Shown in pieces: positions 8,621 through 17,558 of a DNA stretch of 64,000 nt. The position numbers were made by a program, and so were the translations under genes. The stretch comes from Saccharibacillus qingshengii. Its GTDB lineage: Bacteria; Bacillota; Bacilli; Paenibacillales; Paenibacillaceae. The notes beneath the pieces were generated by a model. It saw only the letters and a program-made list of their open reading frames with translations. It was not told the origin of the DNA and made no database searches. Where the stretch lies: positions 247,297-311,296 of the forward strand of contig NZ_JAAZWC010000003.1 in NCBI RefSeq assembly GCF_013185195.1, in the 5' to 3' direction. Every line of letters begins with the position of its first letter. Positions within the stretch are counted from its first letter, which is position 1.

Positions 8621-9319
8621 ATGGCAGTTATCTCCATGAAACAGCTTCTCGAAGCTGGCGTACACTTCGGTCACCAAACTCGTCGTTGGAACCCGAAGAT
8701 GGATCGTTACATTTTTACCGAAAGAAACGGAATCTACATCATCGACCTGCAAAAGACAGTCAAGAAAGTTGACGAAGCTTATAACTTCGTAAAAAGCCTG
8801 GCTGGCGAAGGCGGTACCCTGTTGTTCGTAGGTACCAAAAAACAAGCTCAAGACTCCGTGAGAGACGAAGCGGAACGCTGCGGCATGTACTTCATCAACC
8901 AACGTTGGCTCGGCGGCACGCTGACCAACTTCCAAACGATCCAAAAACGGATCGATCGTCTGAAAAAGCTCGAAGCTTGGGAAGAAGACGGCACGTTCGA
9001 AGTTCTGCCTAAGAAAGAAGTTATCCTGCTCCGCAAAGAGAAGGATCGCCTCGAAAAATTCCTCGGCGGCATCAAGAACATGAAGAAACTGCCTAGCGCA
9101 CTCTTCATCATCGATCCACGCAAAGAGCGTATCGCTGTTGCTGAAGCTCGCAAGCTGAACATTCCGATCGTAGGTATCGTAGATACAAACTGCGATCCGG
9201 ACGAAATCGACTACGTTATCCCAGGCAACGACGACGCAATCCGCGCCGTTAAACTGCTGACAGGTAAAATGGCCGATGCGATCATCGAAGGCAACCAAGG
9301 CGAACAAACAACTGCATAA
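8621..9319 (+). CDS. rpsB: 30S ribosomal protein S2
   Basis: S2 is a primary component of the small ribosomal subunit, located between head and body. The 232-residue product is full length and begins [20 protein letters not shown], with the S2 hallmarks GVHFGHQ and [14 protein letters not shown] [18 protein letters not shown] 8621 is 8 nt after AGGAGGTG (8605-8612); an upstream in-frame extension has no ribosome site and reads through the leader. Codon use is strongly biased, as expected for a highly expressed gene. Own promoter upstream; tsf follows. Confidence 0.98.
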   Translation: MAVISMKQLLEAGVHFGHQTRRWNPKMDRYIFTERNGIYIIDLQKTVKKVDEAYNFVKSLAGEGGTLLFVGTKKQAQDSVRDEAERCGMYFINQRWLGGTLTNFQTIQKRIDRLKKLEAWEEDGTFEVLPKKEVILLRKEKDRLEKFLGGIKNMKKLPSALFIIDPRKERIAVAEARKLNIPIVGIVDTNCDPDEIDYVIPGNDDAIRAVKLLTGKMADAIIEGNQGEQTTA

Positions 9320-9376
9320 GTCAGGCTGTGCCGGAATCGGTACGTAATGCCCGACGATCGCAGAGTTAATAAAAGA

Positions 9377-9417
9377 GGGTGGTTGGTGGTGAATAGCCTC
9401 TTAACCGCCCTTTTTTT
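9377..9417 (+). terminator. Intrinsic terminator or attenuator between rpsB and tsf
   Basis: GGGTGGTT (9377-9384) pairs with AACCGCCC (9403-9410) around an 18-nt loop and is followed by seven T. It lies inside what is normally the rpsB-tsf operon. It probably gives partial termination, so that S2 and EF-Ts are made at different levels. Confidence 0.7.
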
Positions 9418-9462
9418 AGGAGTAAATTTCGAAACCAAATACTTATCTGGAGGTCATCAACA

Positions 9463-10110
9463 ATGGCAGTAAACGCGAGCGCAGTAAAAGAACTTCGTGA
9501 AAGAACGGGCGCAGGTATGCTCGATTGCAAAAAAGCACTGGAAGAAACCAACAATGATATCGACAAAGCCGTAGACGTACTCCGCGAAAAAGGCTTGTCC
9601 GCAGCAGCGAACAAAGCCGGCCGTACCGCTACAGAAGGCACGGTTGAATCGTACATCCACGCAGGCGGCCGTATCGGCGTTCTCGTGGAAATCAACTGCG
9701 AAACAGACTTCGTCGGCAAAACCGACCAATTCAAAAGCTTCGCGCGCGACATCGCGATGCATATCGCTGCCGCTAACCCACTCTACGTTCGCCGCGAAGA
9801 AGTACCGACAGAAGCACTTGAGAAAGAAAAAGAAATCCTGAAAGCCCAAGCCCTCAACGAAGGCAAACCAGAAAAAATCGTTGAGAAAATGGTTGAAGGC
9901 CGCATCAACAAGTACTACGAAGAGTACTGCCTGTTGGAGCAATCTTTCGTTAAAGATCCAGACAAAACCATTTCGCAGCTGCTGAACGAAAAAGTCAGCA
10001 CAATCGGCGAAAACATCTCGATCCGTCGTTTTGCTCGTTTTGAGCTGGGCGAAGGCATGGAGAAAAAAGTCGATAACTTCGTAGAAGAAGTTATGGCTCA
10101 AGTTAAGTAA
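9463..10110 (+). CDS. tsf: Translation elongation factor EF-Ts
   Basis: EF-Ts exchanges GDP for GTP on EF-Tu. The 215-residue protein is of the short type, with an N-terminal UBA-like domain ([20 protein letters not shown]) and the core motif [13 protein letters not shown] near residue 80 that contacts EF-Tu. Compared with E. coli (about 283 residues) the second core subdomain is missing, as in some Firmicutes. TGGAGGTC precedes the ATG. A terminator-like hairpin sits before it and another after it. Confidence 0.97.
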   Translation: MAVNASAVKELRERTGAGMLDCKKALEETNNDIDKAVDVLREKGLSAAANKAGRTATEGTVESYIHAGGRIGVLVEINCETDFVGKTDQFKSFARDIAMHIAAANPLYVRREEVPTEALEKEKEILKAQALNEGKPEKIVEKMVEGRINKYYEEYCLLEQSFVKDPDKTISQLLNEKVSTIGENISIRRFARFELGEGMEKKVDNFVEEVMAQVK

Positions 10111-10153
10111 TTCGGCCAAGCCATTAAAGAATAATCACAGCTTCTGTGTATGG

Positions 10154-10181
10154 GGGGAACACTTGGTGTTCCTTCTTTTTT
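10154..10181 (+). terminator. Intrinsic terminator after tsf
   Basis: GGAACAC (10156-10162) pairs with GTGTTCC (10166-10172) around TTG, extendable by G-U pairs, and is followed by a T-rich run to 10181. It separates tsf from pyrH, only 55 nt before the pyrH start. Confidence 0.75.
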
Positions 10182-10232
10182 AAGCAGGGTTCTCGCCCGT
10201 ACGCAGGCAGTGGAAAAAAGCGGAGGGTATAA

Positions 10233-10961
<729 letters not shown>

Positions 10962-10962
10962 A

Positions 10963-11517
10963 ATGCCACAAAGCGTGAAGAAAAACGCGGAAGAACGTAT
11001 GGGCAAAGCGATTCAGGCGCTTCAACGCGACCTGAGCACGCTGCGCGCGGGACGCGCAGTACCCGCTCTGCTCGATCGGATTCAAGTCGAATATTATGGA
11101 GCTCCCACTCCGCTGAGCCAACTGGCGAACATCAACACGCCGGATTCGCGCACTCTGATGATTCAGCCTTGGGACAAATCTTCGCTGGGCGAAATCGAAC
11201 GCGCTATTCAAAAGTCCGACCTGGGTTTGACTCCGGGTAACGACGGTAACGCGATTCGCCTGAGCATTCCGCCTCTGACCGAAGAGCGCCGCGGCGAACT
11301 CGTCAAATTGACGAAAAAGTTCGGCGAAGAAGGCAAAGTGGCTGTCCGCAACATCCGCCGCGATGCCAACGACGATATCAAGAAGATGGAAAAAGGCGAA
11401 ATCTCCGAAGACGAATCTCGTGGCCATCAGGAAGATATCCAGAAGCTTACGGATAAATATATCGCGGAAGTCGATAAAGTGATCGCTGCAAAAGAAAAAG
11501 AAATTATGGAAGTTTAA
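10963..11517 (+). CDS. frr: Ribosome recycling factor
   Basis: RRF, with EF-G, splits post-termination ribosomes. The 184-residue protein has the expected near-perfect tRNA mimic length and the conserved [17 protein letters not shown] and [16 protein letters not shown] segments. It is translated directly after pyrH (GGGAG about 12 nt before the ATG), as in nearly all Firmicutes. Confidence 0.97.
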   Translation: MPQSVKKNAEERMGKAIQALQRDLSTLRAGRAVPALLDRIQVEYYGAPTPLSQLANINTPDSRTLMIQPWDKSSLGEIERAIQKSDLGLTPGNDGNAIRLSIPPLTEERRGELVKLTKKFGEEGKVAVRNIRRDANDDIKKMEKGEISEDESRGHQEDIQKLTDKYIAEVDKVIAAKEKEIMEV

Positions 11518-11524
11518 GACCCCG

Positions 11525-11559
11525 CGACCCCTCCGTTCCAGGTGGGGTTGTGTCTTTTT
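11525..11559 (+). terminator. Probable terminator after frr
   Basis: CGACCCC (11525-11531) pairs with GGGGTTG (11544-11550); GTG TC then five T follow. The T-run begins 4 nt after the stem, so read-through to uppS is likely. Confidence 0.5.
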
Positions 11560-11599
11560 CAGGGACATGCGCGGGAGCTGAAGGCATGGGGGAGAAAAC

Positions 11600-12376
11600 A
11601 TGATAAATCGGTTTCGCTCGTGGATCGGTTCCAAAAAGCGCGAAGAAGTTTCGGGACCGGCTGAACCGTCGGCGGAGAACGTGCCGCAGCATATTGCCAT
11701 CATCATGGACGGCAACGGCCGATGGGCCAAGAAGCTCGGCATGCCGCGGATTGTGGGCCACCAGAGCGGGATGAAGGCGGTCAAACGCGCCACGATCGCC
11801 GCGGATGAACTGGGTGTTCGCTATCTGACGCTGTATGCTTTTTCCACAGAAAATTGGAGCAGACCCAAAGAGGAAGTAGACTTTTTGATGCGGCTGCCGC
11901 AGGAATTTCTGGCGCTTGAACTCTCGGAATTGATCGAAAAGAATGTACAGGTACGCATGATGGGCAATATGGAAAATCTGCCCGAACATACACTGAAAGC
12001 GATGCGGGAAGCGATCCGGCTCACACAAAGCAACACGGGCCTGGTATTGAATTTTGCACTCAATTACGGAGCAAGGCGTGAATTGGTTGAAGGAATCCGG
12101 GAAATTGCCCGTCAGGTCGAGACCGGTCGGATTCGTCCGGAAGATATCGATCAAGATATGATTTCGGCCCATCTTCAGAGCGTCGATATGCCTGACCCCG
12201 ATCTGTTGATCCGCACGAGCGGCGAACTGCGCATCAGCAACTTTATGCTGTGGCAGATTGCCTATAGTGAACTTTGGTTCACGAACGCCTATTGGCCGGA
12301 ATTCGGCAGAGAACATCTTAGAGAAGCAGTGGCCGAATACCAGCGTCGTACACGCAGGTACGGCGGTTTAAAATAA
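11600..12376 (+). CDS. uppS: Undecaprenyl diphosphate synthase (isoprenyl transferase)
   Basis: UppS condenses eight isopentenyl diphosphates onto farnesyl diphosphate to make the lipid carrier for cell-wall synthesis. The 258-residue cytosolic protein has the family signature IAIIMDGNGRWAKK with the catalytic Asp (D37), the YAFSTENWSRP motif and the C-terminal DLLIRTSGELRISNF region. An ATGGGGGAG region precedes the ATG. cdsA follows after 86 nt, and the last codons of uppS are partly duplicated in that gap. Confidence 0.97.
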   Translation: MINRFRSWIGSKKREEVSGPAEPSAENVPQHIAIIMDGNGRWAKKLGMPRIVGHQSGMKAVKRATIAADELGVRYLTLYAFSTENWSRPKEEVDFLMRLPQEFLALELSELIEKNVQVRMMGNMENLPEHTLKAMREAIRLTQSNTGLVLNFALNYGARRELVEGIREIARQVETGRIRPEDIDQDMISAHLQSVDMPDPDLLIRTSGELRISNFMLWQIAYSELWFTNAYWPEFGREHLREAVAEYQRRTRRYGGLK

Positions 12377-12438
12377 CCGCCTGGCACTTGAAGACACCGA
12401 AAATCAAGTGAGCAGGTACGGCGGTTCGAAATAGCGGC
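12354..12438 (+). repeat. Imperfect direct repeat of the uppS 3' end
   Basis: A 27-nt unit covering the last uppS codons and the stop (12354-12380) recurs 58 nt downstream (12412-12438). The first 15 bases are identical (GCAGGTACGGCGGTT) and the rest differ at about five positions. This looks like the remnant of a short tandem duplication; the copy codes for nothing obvious. Confidence 0.7.
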
Positions 12439-12462
12439 GTCGCCCGGACGGAGGATGAAACG

Positions 12463-13263
12463 GTGAAACAGCGAATTATAACCGGCGTAGTAGCCGGCGT
12501 GTTGTTTTTGGGATTATGCGTGGTGGGGGGAATCTGGTACCCTGCGCTGATCATGCTGATGGCGCTTGTCGGTTATTACGAGTTTGCCAAAATGAGCACA
12601 GGGGCCCCGTTTCGTGCGGAAGCCTGGATCGGTTATGCGGGAGTGGCCTATTTAACTTTTCCTTGGCATATATGGAACCTTGAGTTTCCGATTCCTCCGA
12701 TGCACGCGGCTTGGCTGCTTCTGCTTCTGCTGCTTACGGCGACGGTGCTCACCAAAAACGAAATCAATATCAAGCAGGCATCGCTGCTGTTTTTAGGTGC
12801 GGCTTATGTCGGCTTGGGTTTTTATTATATTTCCATCTCGAGGGAAACGCCGGACGGACAAGGATTGTTTTGGACGTTCCTGCTGCTGCTCAGCATTTGG
12901 GGAAGCGACGCGGGAGCGTACTTTACCGGGAAAGCTTTCGGTAAAAACAAGCTGTGGCCGGCAATCAGTCCGAACAAAACGATTGAAGGCGCCGTGGGCG
13001 GGATTTTGATTGCGGTGCTTATTGCGCTCGGCTTTTCGTTTGCCGCTCCGGAATTGGTCAATCCGCTTCAAGCCATGCTGATCGGATTTGCCGCTTCGGT
13101 AGTCGGGCAGATGGGAGATTTGATCCAGTCGGCCTACAAGCGGATCTACGGAATCAAGGATTCCGGCAGCATTCTTCCGGGACATGGGGGAATTCTGGAC
13201 CGGTGCGATAGTTGGCTGGCCGTGTTTCCTTTTGTACATATCCTGTTTTTGCTTCCTTACTAG
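12463..13263 (+). CDS. cdsA: Phosphatidate cytidylyltransferase (CDP-diglyceride synthase)
   Basis: CdsA is the membrane enzyme that makes CDP-diacylglycerol from phosphatidate and CTP, the branch point to phosphatidylglycerol (see pgsA in this window). The 266-residue protein has about seven to eight hydrophobic segments, and the C-terminal signature SAYKRIYGIKDSGSILPGHG followed by GILDRCDS with its Asp-rich metal site. The GTG start follows GGAGG by 8 nt; a closer ATG out of frame stops at once. Confidence 0.96.
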   Translation: MKQRIITGVVAGVLFLGLCVVGGIWYPALIMLMALVGYYEFAKMSTGAPFRAEAWIGYAGVAYLTFPWHIWNLEFPIPPMHAAWLLLLLLLTATVLTKNEINIKQASLLFLGAAYVGLGFYYISISRETPDGQGLFWTFLLLLSIWGSDAGAYFTGKAFGKNKLWPAISPNKTIEGAVGGILIAVLIALGFSFAAPELVNPLQAMLIGFAASVVGQMGDLIQSAYKRIYGIKDSGSILPGHGGILDRCDSWLAVFPFVHILFLLPY

Positions 13264-13311
13264 TGAGCCGGACAGAGATTGCGCAGCGATACGGAAAGGG
13301 GCACACCCATA

Positions 13312-14451
13312 ATGACAAAAAAAATCGCGCTGCTCGGTTCGACGGGTTCGATCGGAACCCAGACCCTGCAGGTCGTTTCGGAGCATCCGGAACGATTCGA
13401 AGTCGAAGCTCTGGCGGCAGGCGGGAATATTGATCTGCTGTTGGAACAGATTCATTTGTTCAAGCCTTCCAAAGTCTCGGTAGCTACCCGGGAAGCGGCG
13501 GAAAAGCTCAAAGGGCAGGTTCCGGGTGGGACGTCCGTCTATTTCGGTGAAGAAGGGTTGATCGAGATTGCGGCCGGTACCGATGCGGACACCGTCGTGA
13601 CGGCAGTGACCGGAAGCATGGGGCTTCCGGCGACGCTTGCCGCGATCGACGAAGGCAAGACGATCGCTTTGGCAAACAAGGAGACGCTTGTGACGGCCGG
13701 CCATCTGGTTATGCGCCGCGCCGCGGAAAAAGGCGTATCGATTCTTCCGGTGGACAGCGAACATTCGGCGATCTTTCAATGCCTGAACGGGGAACCGCGG
13801 GATCGGCTTCTCGGGATCACGCTCACCGCTTCGGGAGGCTCGTTCCGGCATTTGAGCCGGGAAGACTTGGCCAATGTGACGGTGGAAGATGCGCTCAAGC
13901 ATCCCAACTGGTCGATGGGAGCCAAGATCACCATTGATTCGGCGACCATGGTCAACAAAGGACTGGAAGTGATCGAGGCCCATTGGTTGTTTGGTTTGTC
14001 CTACGATGAGATCGGCGTCCTGCTGCATCCGGAAAGTATTATTCATTCGTTTGTGGAGTTTGAGGATACAAGCATCATCGCTCAACTCGGCAATCCCGAT
14101 ATGCGGGTTCCGATCCAATATGCGCTGACTTATCCCGATCGTATCCCGCTCAAGACCAAGCGGTTGTCGCTGGCCGAGATCGGAAAATTGAATTTCCGGG
14201 AAATGGATTTCGAGCGCTTCCCTTGTTTAAGGATGGCTTACGAATGTGGTAGAATGGGAGGAACCGCTCCGACCGTATTCAATGCCGCGAACGAAGTGGC
14301 AGTCGCACGCTTTTTGCGCGGGGAAATTTCGTTCCTGCAGATTGAAGACACGCTTGAGAAAGTCGTTCAACGGCACGAATCGGATCCGGATCCGGACCTT
14401 TCGATCATTCGCGAAGCCGATACATGGGCACGGCGGATGGCTGCCGAATAA
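13312..14451 (+). CDS. dxr: 1-deoxy-D-xylulose 5-phosphate reductoisomerase
   Basis: Dxr (IspC) converts DXP to MEP with NADPH, the first committed step of the non-mevalonate isoprenoid pathway that feeds UppS upstream. The 379-residue protein has the nucleotide site [13 protein letters not shown] (about residues 7-19), metal ligands D148 and E150 in [11 protein letters not shown], and the flexible-loop region ASGGSFR. ATG 13312 follows AAAGGGG by 10 nt; TTG 13279 further upstream is in frame but lacks a ribosome site. Confidence 0.97.
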   Translation: MTKKIALLGSTGSIGTQTLQVVSEHPERFEVEALAAGGNIDLLLEQIHLFKPSKVSVATREAAEKLKGQVPGGTSVYFGEEGLIEIAAGTDADTVVTAVTGSMGLPATLAAIDEGKTIALANKETLVTAGHLVMRRAAEKGVSILPVDSEHSAIFQCLNGEPRDRLLGITLTASGGSFRHLSREDLANVTVEDALKHPNWSMGAKITIDSATMVNKGLEVIEAHWLFGLSYDEIGVLLHPESIIHSFVEFEDTSIIAQLGNPDMRVPIQYALTYPDRIPLKTKRLSLAEIGKLNFREMDFERFPCLRMAYECGRMGGTAPTVFNAANEVAVARFLRGEISFLQIEDTLEKVVQRHESDPDPDLSIIREADTWARRMAAE

Positions 14452-14558
14452 TCGGCAATCCGGAGTCTGACAAACCGAATACGGCTTCTCTATTTTGCCG
14501 TCCGGAAGTAAAGCCTTAGCGGATTCGGGCTACACGAACAGGGAGGATCAGACCAGAC

Positions 14559-15845
14559 ATGATGACACTTCAGATCGTTGTGCTGACCGTAATGATGTTT
14601 TTCATCGTCGTTACGGTGCACGAATGGGGACATTACTTTTTTGCCAAACGCGCGGGAATTCTCGTCCGCGAGTTTGCAATCGGCTTCGGTCCTAAGCTGT
14701 TTTCTTATAAACGAGACGAAACGGTCTTCACCCTGCGTCTGCTGCCGCTCGGCGGCTATGCGAGGATGGCCGGAGACGATCCGGAGCTCGATCCGATCCA
14801 GCCGGGGCAGACCATCGCCGTGCGGCTGTCGGACGAAGGACTCGTCAAGAAAATTTATCTCGACCGCTTGGATACCCGGCGGAATGTAGTGATCGGCGAG
14901 ATCGAGTGGATGGATATCGAAGAGCGGATGCAAATCCGGTTGAATGTCGACGGGGAGACGCAGCATCTCGAAGTGGATCGCAAAGCGGACATCGTGACGC
15001 GCGGACAAGAACTTCAGGTTGCCCCGAAAGATCGTCAATTCCGCAGCAAAAGCGTGGGCAAAAGAGCGCTGGCGATTTTTGCCGGACCGATGATGAACTT
15101 CGTTTTGGCTTTCGTCCTGTTCCTGATTTATGTTCAGGTCGCGGGAGTGCCGGACGAAAATGCAGCAGGGGTCAAAGTTTCGAGCGTGGTCGCGGGTACG
15201 CCTGCAGCCGCTGCGGGACTTCAAGAAGGCGATATTGTGCAGTCGATCGACGGACAGCCGGTTGACGGCGACTTGTCCAAGGTCACGACGCTGATCAACG
15301 CTTCGGGTGGTCAAGAAGTCCAAATGTCGGTTGAACGCGGCGGAGAAGCCGTGCAGATTCCGGTTACCCCGAAAAAGGTGACGGCGGAAGACGGCCGCGA
15401 AGTGCTTCAGGTCGGTATTGCGCTGGGGCAGCTCAAACGTACGGCTTCCTTTACGGAAACGTTCCAGTTTGCGGGCGAGTCTTTCCAGAAAGGCAGCACG
15501 GCCATTCTGGATGCGCTTCGCCGCCTGGTATTCGAACGTTTTGATATCAATCAGCTGGCCGGCCCTGTAGGTACGCTTCAGGCAACCGGGCAGATTGCCA
15601 GCCAGGGGATCGACCAGATGATTCTGTGGACGGCTCTTGTCAGTATCAACCTCGGCATTTTCAACCTGCTGCCGATTCCGATGCTCGACGGCAGCCGGCT
15701 GATCTTCCTCGCGATCGAAGCGATCCGCAGAAGACCGATCGATCCGAACAAAGAAGGCATCGTTCACTTCGTCGGCTTCGCACTGATCTTCCTGCTGATG
15801 ATCGCGGTGACCTACAACGACATTTTGCGCATTATCAACGGATAA
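14559..15845 (+). CDS. rseP: Site-2 intramembrane metalloprotease RseP/RasP
   Basis: RasP cleaves membrane substrates such as anti-sigma factors and leftover signal peptides inside the bilayer. The 428-residue protein has the zinc motif HEWGH (H21, E22, H25) in the first membrane helix, a PDZ domain (about residues 200-285) after the second helix, and the third zinc ligand in NLLPIPMLDG (about 376). A GGGAGGA site precedes the ATG. The order dxr-rseP-proS-polC is typical. Confidence 0.96.
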   Translation: MMTLQIVVLTVMMFFIVVTVHEWGHYFFAKRAGILVREFAIGFGPKLFSYKRDETVFTLRLLPLGGYARMAGDDPELDPIQPGQTIAVRLSDEGLVKKIYLDRLDTRRNVVIGEIEWMDIEERMQIRLNVDGETQHLEVDRKADIVTRGQELQVAPKDRQFRSKSVGKRALAIFAGPMMNFVLAFVLFLIYVQVAGVPDENAAGVKVSSVVAGTPAAAAGLQEGDIVQSIDGQPVDGDLSKVTTLINASGGQEVQMSVERGGEAVQIPVTPKKVTAEDGREVLQVGIALGQLKRTASFTETFQFAGESFQKGSTAILDALRRLVFERFDINQLAGPVGTLQATGQIASQGIDQMILWTALVSINLGIFNLLPIPMLDGSRLIFLAIEAIRRRPIDPNKEGIVHFVGFALIFLLMIAVTYNDILRIING

Positions 15846-15882
15846 TTGGGTAACACCCCAAATAAGTAAGCAAGGGTTAAGA

Positions 15883-15917
15883 ACCGGCCCTGCCGCCTTG
15901 GAGCGGCAGAAGCGGTT
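15883..15917 (+). other. Hairpin in the proS leader
   Basis: CTGCCGC (15891-15897) pairs with GCGGCAG (15903-15909), and outer AACCG (15883-15887) with CGGTT (15913-15917). There is no T-run, so it is not a terminator. It lies 18 nt upstream of the proS ribosome site. No T-box features (no TGGNACCGCG-type bulge or specifier loop) are present. Confidence 0.5.
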
Positions 15918-15941
15918 CGCTTGATAAACGGAGGGAAACCC

Positions 15942-17399
15942 ATGGCAAGCGACAAACAGGACAAGCAGTTCGTTACCGAAATCACACCACAGAGCGAAGA
16001 CTTTTCGCGCTGGTATATCGATGTCATCAAAAAAGCCGAACTGATGGATTATGCGCCGGTTCGCGGCTGTATCGTGTTCCGTCCGGACGGTTATGCGATC
16101 TGGGAACATATTCAGCAGGAAATGGACCGCAGGTTCAAAGAAACGGGTCATCGCAACGCTTACTTCCCTATGCTGATCCCCGAAAGTTTTTTCCAAAAAG
16201 AAAAAGAACATATCGAAGGATTCAATCCGGAGCTGCCGTTCGTTACGGAAGCCGGCGGCGATATTCTGGAAGAGCGCCTGGCGGTACGTCCGACTTCGGA
16301 AACGATGTTCGGCCATATGTACTCCAAGTGGATCAAGTCGTATCGCGATCTTCCGGTCCTGATCAACCAATGGGCCAATGTCATGCGCTGGGAAAAGCGG
16401 ACGATGCCGTTCCTGCGTACCAGCGAATTCCTGTGGCAGGAAGGCCATACGGCGCACGAAGACGAGAAGGACGCACGCGAAGAAACGATGCGCATGCTTG
16501 AACTGTACCGCGATTTCTCCGAAGATTATTTGGCACTGCCGGTGATTATGGGTCAGAAGACGCCTTCCGAGAAATTCGCGGGCGCCGTTGACACGTTCTC
16601 GATCGAAGCGATGATGAAAGACGGCAAAGCGGTTCAAGCCGGTACTTCCCATTACATGGGAACCAACTTTGCCAAAGCTTTCGAGATTCAGTATCTGAAC
16701 CGGGATAATGAACTTGAATTCGCGCATACCACTTCCTGGGGAACCAGTACCCGGCTGATCGGCTCGCTTATTATGGCGCACGGCGACGACCGCGGGCTTG
16801 TTCTTCCTCCAAAAGTGGCGCCGACACAGGTCATTTTGATTCCGATCGGGCCTCCCAAAATGCGCGACATGGTCATCGAGCGTGCGGACGCTTTGTTTGC
16901 GGAACTTAAGGCTGCCGGTATCCGGGTGAATATGGATGACCGCGCCGATGTGCGTCCGGGCTGGAAGTTCAACGAATACGAGATGCGCGGCGTACCGGTA
17001 CGGATCGAGATCGGACCACGCGATATCGAAAACGGCGTCTGCCTGCTGGCTTCGCGCCTTGGCGGCGACAAACTGACGGTTCAGCTGGACAATGTGGTTG
17101 CCGAAGTGCAGCAGCTGCTGGAAGACATTCAAAAAGGGATGTTCCAGCGCGCGCTCGAGTTCCGCAGCGAACATTTCCACTCCGTGGACAACCTGGACGA
17201 AATGCGTACACAGATGGAAGCGAAACGCGGATTCTTCCTCGCCGGCTGGTGCGGAAGCGAAGCCTGCGAAGAAACGGTGCGTGCCGAAACGGGCGCGACA
17301 AGCCGCAACATTCCGTTTGATCCCCAAGAACGCAAATCGACCTGCGTGGCCTGCGGAGAAGCGGCCAAACACACGGTCGTATTCGCCAAAGCCTATTGA
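15942..17399 (+). CDS. proS: Prolyl-tRNA synthetase, type 3 (archaeal/eukaryotic-like)
   Basis: ProRS charges tRNA-Pro. The 485-residue protein is the short class II form: catalytic core from residue 1 (FSRWYIDVIKKAELMDYAPV), no insertion editing domain between motifs 2 and 3, an anticodon domain, and a C-terminal zinc-like module with C437, C442, C468 and C471 ending in Tyr. Type 1 bacterial ProRS, found at this locus in B. subtilis, is about 565 residues with the editing insert. ATG 15942 follows CGGAGGGA; the TTG at 15921 lies upstream of that site. Lack of the cis-editing domain implies trans-editing or tolerance of Ala/Cys mischarging. Confidence 0.95.
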   Translation: MASDKQDKQFVTEITPQSEDFSRWYIDVIKKAELMDYAPVRGCIVFRPDGYAIWEHIQQEMDRRFKETGHRNAYFPMLIPESFFQKEKEHIEGFNPELPFVTEAGGDILEERLAVRPTSETMFGHMYSKWIKSYRDLPVLINQWANVMRWEKRTMPFLRTSEFLWQEGHTAHEDEKDAREETMRMLELYRDFSEDYLALPVIMGQKTPSEKFAGAVDTFSIEAMMKDGKAVQAGTSHYMGTNFAKAFEIQYLNRDNELEFAHTTSWGTSTRLIGSLIMAHGDDRGLVLPPKVAPTQVILIPIGPPKMRDMVIERADALFAELKAAGIRVNMDDRADVRPGWKFNEYEMRGVPVRIEIGPRDIENGVCLLASRLGGDKLTVQLDNVVAEVQQLLEDIQKGMFQRALEFRSEHFHSVDNLDEMRTQMEAKRGFFLAGWCGSEACEETVRAETGATSRNIPFDPQERKSTCVACGEAAKHTVVFAKAY

Positions 17400-17483
17400 T
17401 CCGAGTTTTCGGCGAATCGGGCACAGATGTATCAGACCGGGCCGGTACGGCCGGACAACCGGATGAAGACGGGCTCGGAATAA

Positions 17484-17536
17484 AGCTTCCGGCGGCGGGC
17501 AAAGTTTGAAGCCCTCCGCGGAAGCTCTTCGTTTTT
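17484..17536 (+). terminator. Probable terminator between proS and polC
   Basis: AGCTTCC (17484-17490) pairs with GGAAGCT ending at 17526. An inner helix GCGG/CCGC and GGGC/GCCC around AAAGTTTGAA extends it. CTTCG and then five T follow. The T-run is 5 nt from the stem, so efficiency is uncertain. Confidence 0.5.
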
Positions 17537-17558
17537 AAGAAACAAAGGGGGACAGACG

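Noticed and set aside
15846..15941. T-box leader upstream of proS
   Set aside because: The gap is under 100 nt, with only a simple hairpin and no T-box sequence or terminator/antiterminator pair.
14490..17372. Very long open frame on the minus strand (about 960 codons) and several similar ones opposite cheA, polC, infB and pnp
   Set aside because: They lie exactly antisense to well identified genes, have no ribosome sites or recognisable domains, and result from GC-biased codon use.
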